From: Spirochaeta sp. UBA5339
GTDB lineage: Bacteria > Spirochaetota > Spirochaetia > DSM-2461
NCBI GenBank assembly: GCA_002408085.1
Contig: DHQL01000019.1
Span: 1-27,461, forward strand
Direction: 5' to 3'
Length of the DNA stretch: 27,461 bases
The notes beneath the pieces are model-generated. The model searched no databases. It saw only the letters and a program-made list of their open reading frames with translations, and was not told where the DNA came from. This document shows positions 7,346 through 15,250 of this stretch, in pieces; position 1 is the stretch's first letter; every line of letters begins with the position of its first letter. A program made the translations under genes and the position numbers.

Positions 7346-7381
7346 AATAGCCCTGAGAACATTCTGAGTCTCAGGGCTATT
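7346..7381. terminator. Bidirectional terminator
   Basis: A perfect 13-bp stem (7346-7358 with 7369-7381) surrounds a 10-base loop, lying between the convergent lipoprotein and CoA-disulfide reductase genes. T residues follow on the plus side only briefly and A residues precede it, so it can serve both strands. Confidence 0.75.
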
Positions 7382-7442
7382 TGATATTAACTCATTTGAA
7401 TCGTCAGAATAGACCGAACCTTCTGAACCGGCTCACTGTATC

Positions 7443-9137
7443 CTACTTTTTACGGGGATAGGGCCAGGCAAGTACACCCCCCTCCATCACCTTCACATTG
7501 GTGTATCCCTTGGCTTTCAGGATTCTTGAACCCTCATAACCCCTGAGAGAGATTTTGCAGAAGAGGATGATCTCTGTGTTCTTGTCATCGGGAAGCTCAT
7601 CCAGACGGGACCTCAGGGCCCCTAAAGGAATAAGTTTCTCACCGATTCCAAGCTCCATCTGGGCAAACTCATCGGGTCCCCGCATATCAAGGATACAGGG
7701 CTTCTCACCGGTATCCAGACGGGCCTTCAGTTCAACAGAGGAGATTCCTTCCATCTGGTGCTGCCACTTGTTTTCAAGCATATGGACCGCTGCGATAAAG
7801 TTATCGATGGCCGGAGAGAAGGGAGGTGCATAGGGCAGGTCCAGGTTGACCATATCTGAGATGCAGAGCCTTCCGTGAAGAGCCATGGCAGCCATGGAAA
7901 CACGTTTAGAGATATCCCCCATTCCTACAGCCTGCATACCCAGGAGCTTACCTGTGCTCTTTGCCGCTACAAGTTTGATAATTACCGGAGCTGCCCCCAT
8001 AAAACCGGGCTTGTCCGGAGCCGCATGTATGGCTGTTAGGATATTGGTGTATCCCTCACGCTCAGCCAGCTTCTGGGAGAGACCGGTGCTTCCTGCGGTA
8101 AAGTCAAAGACCTTGCAGATCCCTGTACCGATAACACCGCTGTACTCCTCTCTATTCCCTTCAACCACATTCTGGGCCACAACACGACCCTGGAGGTTGG
8201 CGGCATCTCCCATGGGAAAGTGCTGCCTGTTCCGGGTAATCAGGTTTGTCACCTCAACACAGTCTCCTGCCGCATAGATATCGGGATCATTGGTCTGCAT
8301 AAACCGGTTGACCGTTATGCCTCCGGATTCTCCGGTTTTCAGGCCGGCTGCAGAGGCGAGGGAGGTATTGGGACGTACACCAATGGAGATTACCGCCTGT
8401 GAGCAGGGAATCTGCTCTCCTCCGGATATCTCTATGGCACTGAGTTTTCCATTTTCACCGATAAAACGTGTCACTCCCTTACCGGTAATTACGTTTACTC
8501 CCTTGGCCTTCATATGATTTTCAACAAGTTTGGCCATCTCCCAGTCCAGGAAGGGAAGGATCTGATCCTGCATCTCCACAACAGAAGTTTTGATGCCTGC
8601 AAGCTCGAAGGCTTCGCAGGTCTCGATGCCGATCAGACCGCCTCCGACAATAACGGCGCTGTCCACCTTTTTAGCCTTGGCCACATCTTTCAGGGCAATG
8701 GCGTCTTCCATGCTCTGAAGGGTATTGATTCCCTCAAGATCGATTCCCGGAATGGGAGGTTTTACAGGATTGGCACCGGTAGCCAGAACCAGTTTGTCAT
8801 AGAAGATCTCGTTCTCCTTTCCGCTTGGAAGATCCTTGACGGTTATGGTTTTCTTCTCTCTGTTTATGGCGGTGGCTTCGGTCTCGATCAGCACCTTGAT
8901 TCCCTTTACCTTGGAAAAGAACTGAGGGTCCCGTGCCACACCTGTAGGTGTATTGATCAGGGCGGCGGGATCGTCAAATACGCCTCCAACGAAATAGGGA
9001 TATCCGCAGGATGCCATACTCAGGTACTTTCCCTTCTGGATCATCAGGATTTCACAATCCTCATCCAGTCTTCTGATCTTTGAAGCAGTCTTGGGACCCG
9101 CTGCGGACCCACCGATAATTACATATTTTTTGGGCAT
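7443..9137 (-). CDS. CoA-disulfide reductase / persulfide reductase with C-terminal rhodanese domain
   Basis: A 564-residue flavoprotein. The N-terminal FAD site is IIGGSAAG (7-14), and Cys44 in SMASCGYPYF matches the single redox cysteine of CoA-disulfide reductases. A second dinucleotide site (VIVGGGLIGIE) binds NAD(P)H, and the dimerisation domain follows. The last 110 residues form a rhodanese domain with active-site Cys527 in the loop FCKISLRG. This architecture is that of CoADR-RHD and Npsr enzymes, which reduce CoA disulfide or CoA persulfide in sulfur and redox metabolism. GGAGG lies 7 bases before the ATG at 9137; the frame stays open another 142 codons upstream, but that overlaps the divergent regulator gene. 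Its promoter has an operator-like palindrome directly after the -10. Confidence 0.92.
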   Translation of the reverse strand: MPKKYVIIGGSAAGPKTASKIRRLDEDCEILMIQKGKYLSMASCGYPYFVGGVFDDPAALINTPTGVARDPQFFSKVKGIKVLIETEATAINREKKTITVKDLPSGKENEIFYDKLVLATGANPVKPPIPGIDLEGINTLQSMEDAIALKDVAKAKKVDSAVIVGGGLIGIETCEAFELAGIKTSVVEMQDQILPFLDWEMAKLVENHMKAKGVNVITGKGVTRFIGENGKLSAIEISGGEQIPCSQAVISIGVRPNTSLASAAGLKTGESGGITVNRFMQTNDPDIYAAGDCVEVTNLITRNRQHFPMGDAANLQGRVVAQNVVEGNREEYSGVIGTGICKVFDFTAGSTGLSQKLAEREGYTNILTAIHAAPDKPGFMGAAPVIIKLVAAKSTGKLLGMQAVGMGDISKRVSMAAMALHGRLCISDMVNLDLPYAPPFSPAIDNFIAAVHMLENKWQHQMEGISSVELKARLDTGEKPCILDMRGPDEFAQMELGIGEKLIPLGALRSRLDELPDDKNTEIILFCKISLRGYEGSRILKAKGYTNVKVMEGGVLAWPYPRKK

Positions 9138-9153
9138 ATAGCTCCTCCATATC

Positions 9154-9165
9154 GAACAATAGTTC
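9154..9165. promoter_or_regulatory. Operator-like palindrome, copy 1
   Basis: GAACAATAGTTC lies immediately downstream of the reductase -10 box, covering the likely transcription start, a position expected for repression. Related copies lie at 9204 and 9226. Confidence 0.6.
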
Positions 9166-9195
9166 ATAATATATCGATAATTTAAGTGTTGTAAA
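9166..9195 (-). promoter_or_regulatory. Promoter of the CoA-disulfide reductase gene
   Basis: On the minus strand TTTACA (9190-9195) and TATTAT (9166-9171) are separated by 18 bases, 29 bases before the start codon. It is flanked by two palindromes of one motif. Confidence 0.6.
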
Positions 9196-9203
9196 GATAT
9201 TTT

Positions 9204-9215
9204 GAACCAATGTTC
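9204..9215. promoter_or_regulatory. Operator-like palindrome, copy 2
   Basis: GAACCAATGTTC, followed by GAT as in the extended form of copy 1 on the opposite strand (TGAACyAwTGTTCGAT overall). It lies just upstream of the reductase -35, with its centre exactly 50 bases from that of copy 1. Confidence 0.6.
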
Positions 9216-9225
9216 GATATTTTCT

Positions 9226-9237
9226 TCACTATTGTTC
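9226..9237. promoter_or_regulatory. Operator-like motif, copy 3 (degenerate half)
   Basis: TCACTATTGTTC keeps one perfect half-site and the centre of the motif, 22 bases from copy 2 (about two helical turns), on the side of the DUF134 gene. It could give weaker autoregulation. Confidence 0.4.
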
Positions 9238-9267
9238 AAAACTGCCAAAATGGAGTAGGATAAAACT

Positions 9268-9717
9268 ATGGGTAGAAATGAGAAAACACGATCCGTACAC
9301 TCCCCTCCCCGGTTCTTCCGTTTCAGCGCGGAAGACTCACCCACAGAGAAGGGATCACCCATTGATCTCAATCTGGATGAGTATGAGGCCCTGAGACTGT
9401 CTGACAAGCTCGGCATGAACCATGAAGAGGCCAGCGGCATTATGAATATCTCCCGGCCCACCTTCACCCGCTTATTGAACAGAGCCCGAAAGAAGATTGC
9501 CGACTTTCTAACAGACGGAGGCTCCCTTGAGATTATGGGGGGCCATGTCCTTTTTGCCTCCAATGTGTACTGCTGTAAAAACTGTCACCGCCCCTTTAAG
9601 TGGGAAAACAAAGATCAGGCTCTCTGTCCCCGCTGCGGAGGCGGCGATGTGATCAAGGCCCAGCCCTCCTGCGCCCACGACTGCCGCTGCTGCGAACAGG
9701 AAAACACTGAATCCTGA
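9268..9717 (+). CDS. DUF134 family DNA-binding protein with Cys-rich C-terminus
   Basis: A 149-residue protein. Residues 15-90 match the DUF134/UPF0251 helix-turn-helix family: PPRFFRFSAED, LNLDEYEALRLSDKLGMNHEEASGIMNISRPTFTRLLNRARKKIADFL. The C-terminal 50 residues add nine cysteines: a zinc-ribbon-like pair of knuckles (Cys103-Cys106 and Cys120-Cys123) plus Cys102, Cys135, Cys139, Cys141 and Cys142. It is divergent from the CoA-disulfide reductase with a 130-base gap holding three copies of one palindrome, so it is the likely regulator of that gene and of itself. The Cys cluster suggests sensing of metal, thiol stress or persulfide; this is inference. TAGGA lies 8 bases before the ATG. Confidence 0.85.
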   Translation: MGRNEKTRSVHSPPRFFRFSAEDSPTEKGSPIDLNLDEYEALRLSDKLGMNHEEASGIMNISRPTFTRLLNRARKKIADFLTDGGSLEIMGGHVLFASNVYCCKNCHRPFKWENKDQALCPRCGGGDVIKAQPSCAHDCRCCEQENTES

Positions 9718-9783
9718 GGTTTCTCCTTATCCCTCTTTCTATCAGATCAAACGGCCCAGCGCCTTCAATTGAACAGCTCAAGC

Positions 9784-9896
9784 TTATAAGGACGCGATAT
9801 TCGGCTTGACCAGTACCCGTGCTCCCGTGGGCAGTGTGATACCCGTATCTACCAGTAATCGTATTCTTCGGCCCTTTTAACTTCAAACTTTTCCAT
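9784..9896 (-). pseudogene. Possible decayed DUF362-type gene start
   Basis: From an ATG at 9896, with AGGGGG 7 bases upstream, the frame reads MEKFEVKRAEEYDYW then stops. A different frame of the same strand at once continues VDTGITLPTGARVLVKPNIASL before another stop. The two pieces together resemble the N-terminus of DUF362 iron-sulfur proteins, whose hallmark is VLVKPN. It appears to be a frameshifted, internally deleted and truncated remnant. No further piece was found downstream. The match is short, so this is tentative. Confidence 0.35.
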
Positions 9897-10136
9897 TTTG
9901 AAGCCCCCTAAGGACTCCTAATATTAAAATGTAGGAGATTTTTATTATGATTCTACGGTATTTCATCTGCCGGAAAGCTTTACCAACCCTGGCTGTCACT
10001 GCATATTCCCGGAACATTCAATTACTTTTATATGATTTCCTCGGGATATATGACTTTATTTATACTATATTATAACCATCTACAGCGGTATCCATCGGAT
10101 ACGATAGTACACCGCAGCACATCAGGAGGCCCTATT
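9897..10136. other. Gene-free stretch before the FecR-domain gene
   Basis: Together with the remnant at 9784-9896 this makes about 420 bases without an intact gene. It has short T and A runs and no clear promoter, RNA or repeat. The plus-strand frame of the FecR gene is open back to 10032, but that part lacks a signal peptide and ribosome binding site. Confidence 0.5.
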
Positions 10137-10793
10137 TTGTTGAAAGCAGTTCTGCCCATTGCGGCTCTGTTGATATACAGCCCCTTACTCTGGTCACAGA
10201 GCATTATCTCCTATTTTGAGGGAGAGGTAACTGTAAAAAGAAATTCCCGTGAAATCGAAGCAGATTTCGGTTTGGATCTGGAGGAGGGAGATCTGGTCCT
10301 GACCGGCCCCAGTGCACTTGCAATTCTGGAGCTTGATCATGGACGGACCCTGAAGATGAGGGAGAACAGCTCAGTAACCCTTGAAGATCTGAGTCCCAGA
10401 ACCAGTGTGGAGCTGAAATCAGGAAGCGTTTTTGCCAAGGTGGACCGCCTACTGAACGGCGACTTCAATGTCAGAACCGAATCAGTCGTTGCGGGAGTCC
10501 GGGGAACCCAGTTCTTTATGGCCTACGGCCAGATGATTGATGCAAAAGCGGATCTCTGGCTCTGTGTCAATGAGGGCCGGGTGGAAGTCAGCATCCCGGA
10601 GACGGGAGACTCGGTTCTTGTTAATGAAGGAGAGGGAATTATCATTCCCGGAAGCATTCAGCTCACCCCGCCCGAAGCCTACGACTGGACCGAGGACCTG
10701 AACTGGAACACAAATCCCTCTTCCGGGGATGTGAGAGATGAAACCGACCTGAGCGGGGCCTATTCAGATCTCCTTGATCAGGACTACTTCTGA
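10137..10793 (+). CDS. FecR-domain exported protein
   Basis: A 218-residue protein with a signal peptide (LLKAVLPIAALLIYSPLLWSQS) and a FecR fold in residues 20-165. The fold shows the pattern FEGEVTVKRN, DLEEGDLVLTGPSALAILEL, ALSVTLEDLSP-like strands, SVFAKV, FNVRTESVVAGVRGTQFF and EGRVEVS. The C-terminal 40 residues are acidic and rich in Asn and Asp. I place the start at a TTG (10137) because AGGAGG lies 7 bases before it and the signal peptide begins there; the longer frame to 10032 is less likely. No sigma factor or TonB receptor is adjacent, so the FecR domain here probably has a structural or binding role. The next gene starts inside its stop codon (TGATG). Confidence 0.8.
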   Translation: MLKAVLPIAALLIYSPLLWSQSIISYFEGEVTVKRNSREIEADFGLDLEEGDLVLTGPSALAILELDHGRTLKMRENSSVTLEDLSPRTSVELKSGSVFAKVDRLLNGDFNVRTESVVAGVRGTQFFMAYGQMIDAKADLWLCVNEGRVEVSIPETGDSVLVNEGEGIIIPGSIQLTPPEAYDWTEDLNWNTNPSSGDVRDETDLSGAYSDLLDQDYF

Positions 10794-11563
10794 TGAAAAT
10801 AAAAATATCCTTAGTGCTGTTGCTTTTTCTGATCCAGCCTCTTTTCGGCGACCATCATAATGAGGGTGACAGCCCCTCCGATACAGTCGGCTTTTCCCCT
10901 GCCTTTGCGGTGTCGTCCATCCTGGACTTCGGTGATTTTGATCTTCATACCTTCATCGCAGCCGAGTTCAATTCCGAGTCCCCCCATGTCTATGAGTTCC
11001 AGGCCCTCCTTTACTACAGGGTTTTCAGAAACCTGAAGGCGGGAGTCTTCTACAGGCTTCAGATGGGGCAGCGGCATGATGATGACTGGATCAGAAATGA
11101 CGACGGCTCATGGGGCTGGGATGATGCAAGCAGCCGCCTGGAAAATATTGCCGGTGCCGATCTGACCCCCAGATTTCTTCTGTCCTTTATGCCGGGAAAA
11201 TCATGGGTCCTGAAAACAAAGGTCCGGTACAGCTACAGCTTTTATAACCGGAACCAGAAGGTTCTCTTCCGTCCCGAGCTTACATGGTTTCTGATGAAAA
11301 ACAGAAAACCCGTGTGGAACTTCAGCGCTGCATACGGACTCTACTTTCCACTGAACTTCTCAGACAGTCTGATCTATGAACATGGTCCCTATCTTACTAT
11401 ATCCCGCCATATAGGGGATTCTCTGATCCTGTCCCTGTTCGGTGAGTACAGAACCCGATACTGGAGCAGCAGCGCCGAATATATTGCGGCCGGAGGGGAC
11501 TACCATGTTCATGAGGAACGTTACAGGGCCGGTCTGAATCTTATCTGGAGAACACGCATCTAG
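10793..11563 (+). CDS. Outer-membrane beta-barrel-like protein
   Basis: A 256-residue protein with a signal peptide (residues 1-19, ending PLFGDHH). The mature chain shows alternating polar and hydrophobic residues in repeated strands (LLYYRVFRNLKAGVFYRLQM, KTKVRYSYSFYNRN, WNFSAAYGLYFPL, LILSLFGEYRTRYW, YRAGLNLIWRTRI) and ends in a strand, as outer-membrane barrels do. Tyr and Trp are frequent. The ATG overlaps the FecR-domain gene stop by one base, so the two products are probably made in a fixed ratio and may work together in the envelope. No family is recognised. Its stop is 2 bases from the convergent small membrane gene. Confidence 0.7.
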   Translation: MKIKISLVLLLFLIQPLFGDHHNEGDSPSDTVGFSPAFAVSSILDFGDFDLHTFIAAEFNSESPHVYEFQALLYYRVFRNLKAGVFYRLQMGQRHDDDWIRNDDGSWGWDDASSRLENIAGADLTPRFLLSFMPGKSWVLKTKVRYSYSFYNRNQKVLFRPELTWFLMKNRKPVWNFSAAYGLYFPLNFSDSLIYEHGPYLTISRHIGDSLILSLFGEYRTRYWSSSAEYIAAGGDYHVHEERYRAGLNLIWRTRI

Positions 11564-11565
11564 GA

Positions 11566-11925
11566 TCAGAAATCAAAACCCGCCGGTTTATCAAGAATCT
11601 CCTTCCAGATAACAGCCCTCTTCAGAGGGGACAATCTGTCTATCCGTTCAACCGGTGTTGCCGGTTCTCTGTCAGCAGTCAATTTGTGAAGACTGACCGT
11701 TTCCGGTTCCGCCTCCTGAGGAAACTCTTCAATGGACTGAATGCTCTCTACAGACCGTTCAACCACCCTTCTTGAGTCGACACTCTCATACATGCGGTCC
11801 TCAGTGGGTCTTTCATCATCCTCCCGGCCCACCGACTTGAAGAACTTTCTGATAACCGGACTCATTATGAAAACGACCAGCATTACCAGAGTCAGCAGGG
11901 TATATATCAGATCTCCAGGGTCCAT
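11566..11925 (-). CDS. Small membrane-anchored protein in the nfeD-floA operon
   Basis: A 119-residue protein with one N-terminal membrane helix (about 6-23), then a charged cytoplasmic tail rich in Glu, Arg and Ser. The end (SPLKRAVIWKEILDKPAGF) is more ordered and resembles short C-terminal motifs that recur in spirochaete-type small membrane proteins. The start ATG follows the floA stop TAG directly, so it is translationally coupled to floA. Function unknown; possibly a partner of the flotillin microdomain. Confidence 0.75.
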   Translation of the reverse strand: MDPGDLIYTLLTLVMLVVFIMSPVIRKFFKSVGREDDERPTEDRMYESVDSRRVVERSVESIQSIEEFPQEAEPETVSLHKLTADREPATPVERIDRLSPLKRAVIWKEILDKPAGFDF

Positions 11926-12924
11926 CTATTTGCTTCCAGGTTCATCAGGTTTTACATCGCCCCCTATGCTGTTGCGCATGGAGGTGTCAGCCTGGATATT
12001 CTTCATCCTGTAGTAGTCCATTATTCCCAGGTTTCCGCTGCGGAAGGACTCGGCCATGGCCTTGGGGATTTCTACCTCCGCCAGAACGACCTTTGCCCGG
12101 TTTTCCTGTATTTCCGCCAGCATCTCCGCCTCTCTCGCCTTTGCCGCTGCGCGTCTCTGCTCTGCCACGGCCTGAAAACGCCTCATATCCGCCTCGGCCT
12201 GATCAGCCTGGAGCTTGGCGCCCACATTGGAGCCCACATCCACATCGGCAATATCAATGGAGAGGATCTCAAAGGCTGTACCCGCATCAAGGCCCTTGGA
12301 CAACACGGTCTTGGAGATATTGTCAGGGTTCTCCAGAACATCCTTATAGGTATCCGCCGAACCGATGGTGGTAACGATTCCCTCGCCCACACGGGCGATT
12401 ATGGTCTCCTCAGTGGCTCCCCCGATCAGTCTTTCGATATTGGTTCGTACAGTCACCCTGGCCTTGGCCTTAAGCTGGATTCCATCCTTGGCCACGGCGT
12501 CTATGGTCTGCTTGCCCTTGACGGGATTGGGACAGTCGATGACCTTGGGATTTACACAGGTTTTGACAGCATCCAGGACATCCCTGCCCGCCAGATCGAT
12601 GGCCGCGGCCTTTGAAAAGGGAAGATTCAGATTGGCCTTGTTGGCGGCGATCAGGGCCTTGCTCACATTGATCACATTGCCCCCGGCCAGATAGTGAGTC
12701 TCCAGAAGGTCCGAAGTGGTACTCAAACCGCCCTTAACCAGCATGATTCTGCTGTCAACAATCTGTTTGGCGCTGACCTTTCTGATCCACATCCCGATGA
12801 TCCGGTTCATCTTTACAGCCGCTCCAGACAACAGGGCTCGGAACCAGAGTCCGAAAAACATGATAAAGACAAAAAGAACGATAAGACTGATAATCCCTAT
12901 GGCAATATAAAGCGCTATAAACAT
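11926..12924 (-). CDS. floA: Flotillin-like protein FloA
   Basis: A 332-residue protein: an N-terminal membrane hairpin (residues 1-28), an SPFH-type domain (KQIVDSRIMLVKGGL, DLLETHYLAGGNV, IDLAGRDVLDAVKTCVNPKVIDCP), then an Ala/Glu/Arg-rich coiled coil (about 225-295). This is the UPF0365/FloA family, which forms membrane microdomains. The frame opens at a GTG (12930), but AGAGG is 7 bases before the ATG at 12924, so the latter is preferred. NfeD lies directly upstream and the pair is a classic operon. The C-terminus is polar. Confidence 0.93.
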   Translation of the reverse strand: MFIALYIAIGIISLIVLFVFIMFFGLWFRALLSGAAVKMNRIIGMWIRKVSAKQIVDSRIMLVKGGLSTTSDLLETHYLAGGNVINVSKALIAANKANLNLPFSKAAAIDLAGRDVLDAVKTCVNPKVIDCPNPVKGKQTIDAVAKDGIQLKAKARVTVRTNIERLIGGATEETIIARVGEGIVTTIGSADTYKDVLENPDNISKTVLSKGLDAGTAFEILSIDIADVDVGSNVGAKLQADQAEADMRRFQAVAEQRRAAAKAREAEMLAEIQENRAKVVLAEVEIPKAMAESFRSGNLGIMDYYRMKNIQADTSMRNSIGGDVKPDEPGSK

Positions 12925-12945
12925 AATCACACCTCTTTATTTACT

Positions 12946-14451
12946 TTAAGAACTTTTAACAACCAGACAAAGACCCTCTTTCCTGATGACGACGATCTCC
13001 CGTCCCTTCTCGATATAGTCCCCGTCGGTCTGAACAATCAGGACTTCTCCGTCGAAGTCCGCCTTGCCCACAGGCCTTAGATCGGTCAGACAGATGCCCT
13101 TCTTACCGATCAGATCGCTCTTCCCCTGCCCCTCACTGCTCTCGGCACTCTCTCCGCCCTCGCCGCTCTTTTTACCGGTATCACTCTGCAGAACAAGACG
13201 GCTGAAGAGCCGGGACTGGGGCAGCATAATCATCAGAACGCCGATCAGTGTCATGGCCCCCACAAGGCTTAGGGCCGCATAGAGAAGATTCCTGCGTAAG
13301 ATATCCCACTGCCAGACAAACTCCGGTATAACAAAGTCCTGTCTGGAGAGAACCAGAGAGAGGAGAATCAGTATGATCCCGCTGATCCCTGTTACACCAA
13401 AACCGGGAATAATAAAGATCTCGATAAGAAGCAGCACCACCCCAATAAGAAAGAGGAGCAGTTCCAGAGAGCCGAAGTTGCCGATCAGTGTGCTTGCAGA
13501 AAAGACTATGGCAAAACAGACCAGTGCGATGGTTCCGGGAACACCGAAGCCCGGACTGGTGACCTCCATATAGAGGGCAACGAGACCGATCATAACCAGG
13601 AGGCTCGTGACACCGGCGCTGCTGATAAAGGCAACCAGCCAGTCAGCGCGGTTCTTTTCAAGAATAACAAGCGAGGCATCCTCAATATCAAGGAAATCCA
13701 AGAGGCTGTTCCGCCCGGAAACGGTGGCCGATGAGACACCGTAGCGCTCCATCTCCCCGGCAGTCAGGGTAAGAAGCTTGTCCACCGCTGAAATCTGACG
13801 TCCCCTGACGACCTCCTCTCCCAGAACCCTCTCCATCTCGGAGATCTCATCAGGAGTCTTCAGCCGGATGCCCTCACCGGTTTCCACCTCATAGAGCTCA
13901 ATATCATCATCCACCATGGCCAGGGCGATGGATTTGGGATAGCCGTTTTTTTCGGCCAGGGCAGCCATCTGCCCCCGTACGGCGCTGACGGTCTTCTCCT
14001 CGGCAATCACCATTCCTTCGGAGGACTGATAGACGGGAGCCGCCGCACCCATGGAAGTTCCCGAGTCCATAATAATGCTGTCGCAGGAGAAGGAGATAAG
14101 GGCCCCCGCCGACCAGCTTACCCCGGTTCCTCCCGAGGCGGCGGGAATGTAGGCGATGGTCCGGGCCCAGTCAACGGAGCCGATCAGGGATGTTATCTCC
14201 AGGGCGGAATCCACACGGCCGCCGAAGGTGTTAAGCTCAAATATAATCATGGGAGATCCGGCTTCTTTGGCTCTGATAATGCTCCGCTTGAGAAAGACAA
14301 CCAGAAACTGATCGATATCTTCATTAACGGGAATAAGATAGACGGGGCCGTCCCGGTCGCTTATATCCTGAGAATCTGACCCGAACTGGGCCGTTAGAAA
14401 GGGCGTAGAGAGAAAAGAGATCAGAAAAAACAGAAAAACGGTCTTTCTCAT
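12946..14451 (-). CDS. NfeD family membrane-bound serine protease
   Basis: A 501-residue protein of the long NfeD type. Signal peptide at 1-21; ClpP-like serine protease domain at about 35-250 with Ser114 in VSWSAGA as probable nucleophile and Lys153 as candidate base; four or five membrane segments at about 270-415; a Ser/Gly/Glu-rich linker (about 428-450); and an OB-fold NfeD soluble domain at the end. Homologues cleave hydrophobic protein segments and work with SPFH proteins, here FloA immediately downstream. The gap to floA is only 21 bases. The ATG is preceded by AGAGG at 9 bases. Confidence 0.92.
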   Translation of the reverse strand: MRKTVFLFFLISFLSTPFLTAQFGSDSQDISDRDGPVYLIPVNEDIDQFLVVFLKRSIIRAKEAGSPMIIFELNTFGGRVDSALEITSLIGSVDWARTIAYIPAASGGTGVSWSAGALISFSCDSIIMDSGTSMGAAAPVYQSSEGMVIAEEKTVSAVRGQMAALAEKNGYPKSIALAMVDDDIELYEVETGEGIRLKTPDEISEMERVLGEEVVRGRQISAVDKLLTLTAGEMERYGVSSATVSGRNSLLDFLDIEDASLVILEKNRADWLVAFISSAGVTSLLVMIGLVALYMEVTSPGFGVPGTIALVCFAIVFSASTLIGNFGSLELLLFLIGVVLLLIEIFIIPGFGVTGISGIILILLSLVLSRQDFVIPEFVWQWDILRRNLLYAALSLVGAMTLIGVLMIMLPQSRLFSRLVLQSDTGKKSGEGGESAESSEGQGKSDLIGKKGICLTDLRPVGKADFDGEVLIVQTDGDYIEKGREIVVIRKEGLCLVVKSS

Positions 14452-14552
14452 CGCAGTGAACCTCTGGTCTAAAGACTAACCCCTGAGGTAGAAACTGTCA
14501 AAACAAATACTATGCTGCAGATTCTTAATCATCAGTTAAAGAAAATCAGCAT

Positions 14553-14609
14553 AAAAAATCCCTTGGAAAAGCCGAATCTGTTTTCAGAATCAGCTTATCT
14601 TCAGGGATT
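14553..14609 (-). terminator. Terminator of tpx
   Basis: On the minus strand AATCCCT pairs with AGGGATT (14603-14609 with 14557-14563). A nested stem of AAGC...GCTT with TCTG/CAGA closes an AAAA loop, and the whole is followed by a T run. It lies 9 bases after the tpx stop codon. Confidence 0.8.
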
Positions 14610-14617
14610 ATTAATGA

Positions 14618-15118
14618 CTACACCAGTGCAGCCAGGGCAGAGGCGTAATCAGGTTCGTCGGCAATCTCGGGAACCTGCTGTGTATAGCTGACTTTTCCTT
14701 CGGGATTTACAACTACAACAGCCCGGGACAGGAGTCCCACCAGAGGGCCGTCTGCAAAATCAACACCATAGTCCTTACCAAAGGCTGTATCTCTGAACAC
14801 CGATGCCGTATAGACATCATCAAGGCCTTCTGTTGTACAGAACCGTCCCGCAGCAAAGGGAAGGTCAGCGGAAATACAGATAACCACTGTATTGTCCCTG
14901 GATGAGGCTTCCTTATTGAAACGTCTTACCGAAGCAGCACAGGTGGATGTATCCAGACTGGGGAAAATGTTCAGAACTACGTTTTTACCCTTAAAGTCCG
15001 ACAGTTTTATATCTGAAAGATCAGATTGAACCAGGGAGAAATCAGCTGCCTGACTTCCTACAGGGGGAAGCTCCCCTACGGTTTTAACAGGATTTCCCTG
15101 TAATGTAATATTTGCCAT
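14618..15118 (-). CDS. tpx: Thiol peroxidase Tpx
   Basis: A 166-residue atypical 2-Cys peroxiredoxin, the length of E. coli Tpx. The peroxidatic Cys60 lies in SLDTSTCAASVRRFN and the resolving Cys94 in FAAGRFCTTEG. The N-terminal MANITLQGNPVKTVGELPPVG is typical. It reduces hydroperoxides with electrons from thioredoxin in the cytoplasm. AGGAG precedes the ATG by 7 bases. It is a single-gene unit with its own terminator; a PerR/Fur-like box sits 40 bases upstream. Confidence 0.97.
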   Translation of the reverse strand: MANITLQGNPVKTVGELPPVGSQAADFSLVQSDLSDIKLSDFKGKNVVLNIFPSLDTSTCAASVRRFNKEASSRDNTVVICISADLPFAAGRFCTTEGLDDVYTASVFRDTAFGKDYGVDFADGPLVGLLSRAVVVVNPEGKVSYTQQVPEIADEPDYASALAALV

Positions 15119-15158
15119 GTTCTATCTCCTAAATATCATACGTTAGTTATAACAAATA

Positions 15159-15173
15159 TAGTAATGATTATTG
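15159..15173. promoter_or_regulatory. PerR/Fur-like box upstream of tpx
   Basis: On the minus strand CAATAATCATTACTA matches the PerR consensus TTATAATnATTATAA at 10 of 14 defined positions, with the central AATnATTA intact. Peroxide control of tpx would make sense. AT-rich DNA makes chance matches possible. Confidence 0.35.
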
Positions 15174-15250
15174 AACAATGAAAGATTTTTATAAAAATTC
15201 TTCCATCACATTAACAATGAGGAGATCAATTCTCTTTTTCACGGCCCGGG

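Noticed and set aside
9138..9563. 142-codon upstream extension of the CoA-disulfide reductase frame
   Set aside because: It overlaps the divergent DUF134 gene, its promoter and operators, and the family start with its ribosome binding site is at 9137.
9653..9886. 77-codon minus-strand frame starting at TTG
   Set aside because: It overlaps the end of the DUF134 gene, and the other two frames over 9784-9896 carry the protein-like signal instead.
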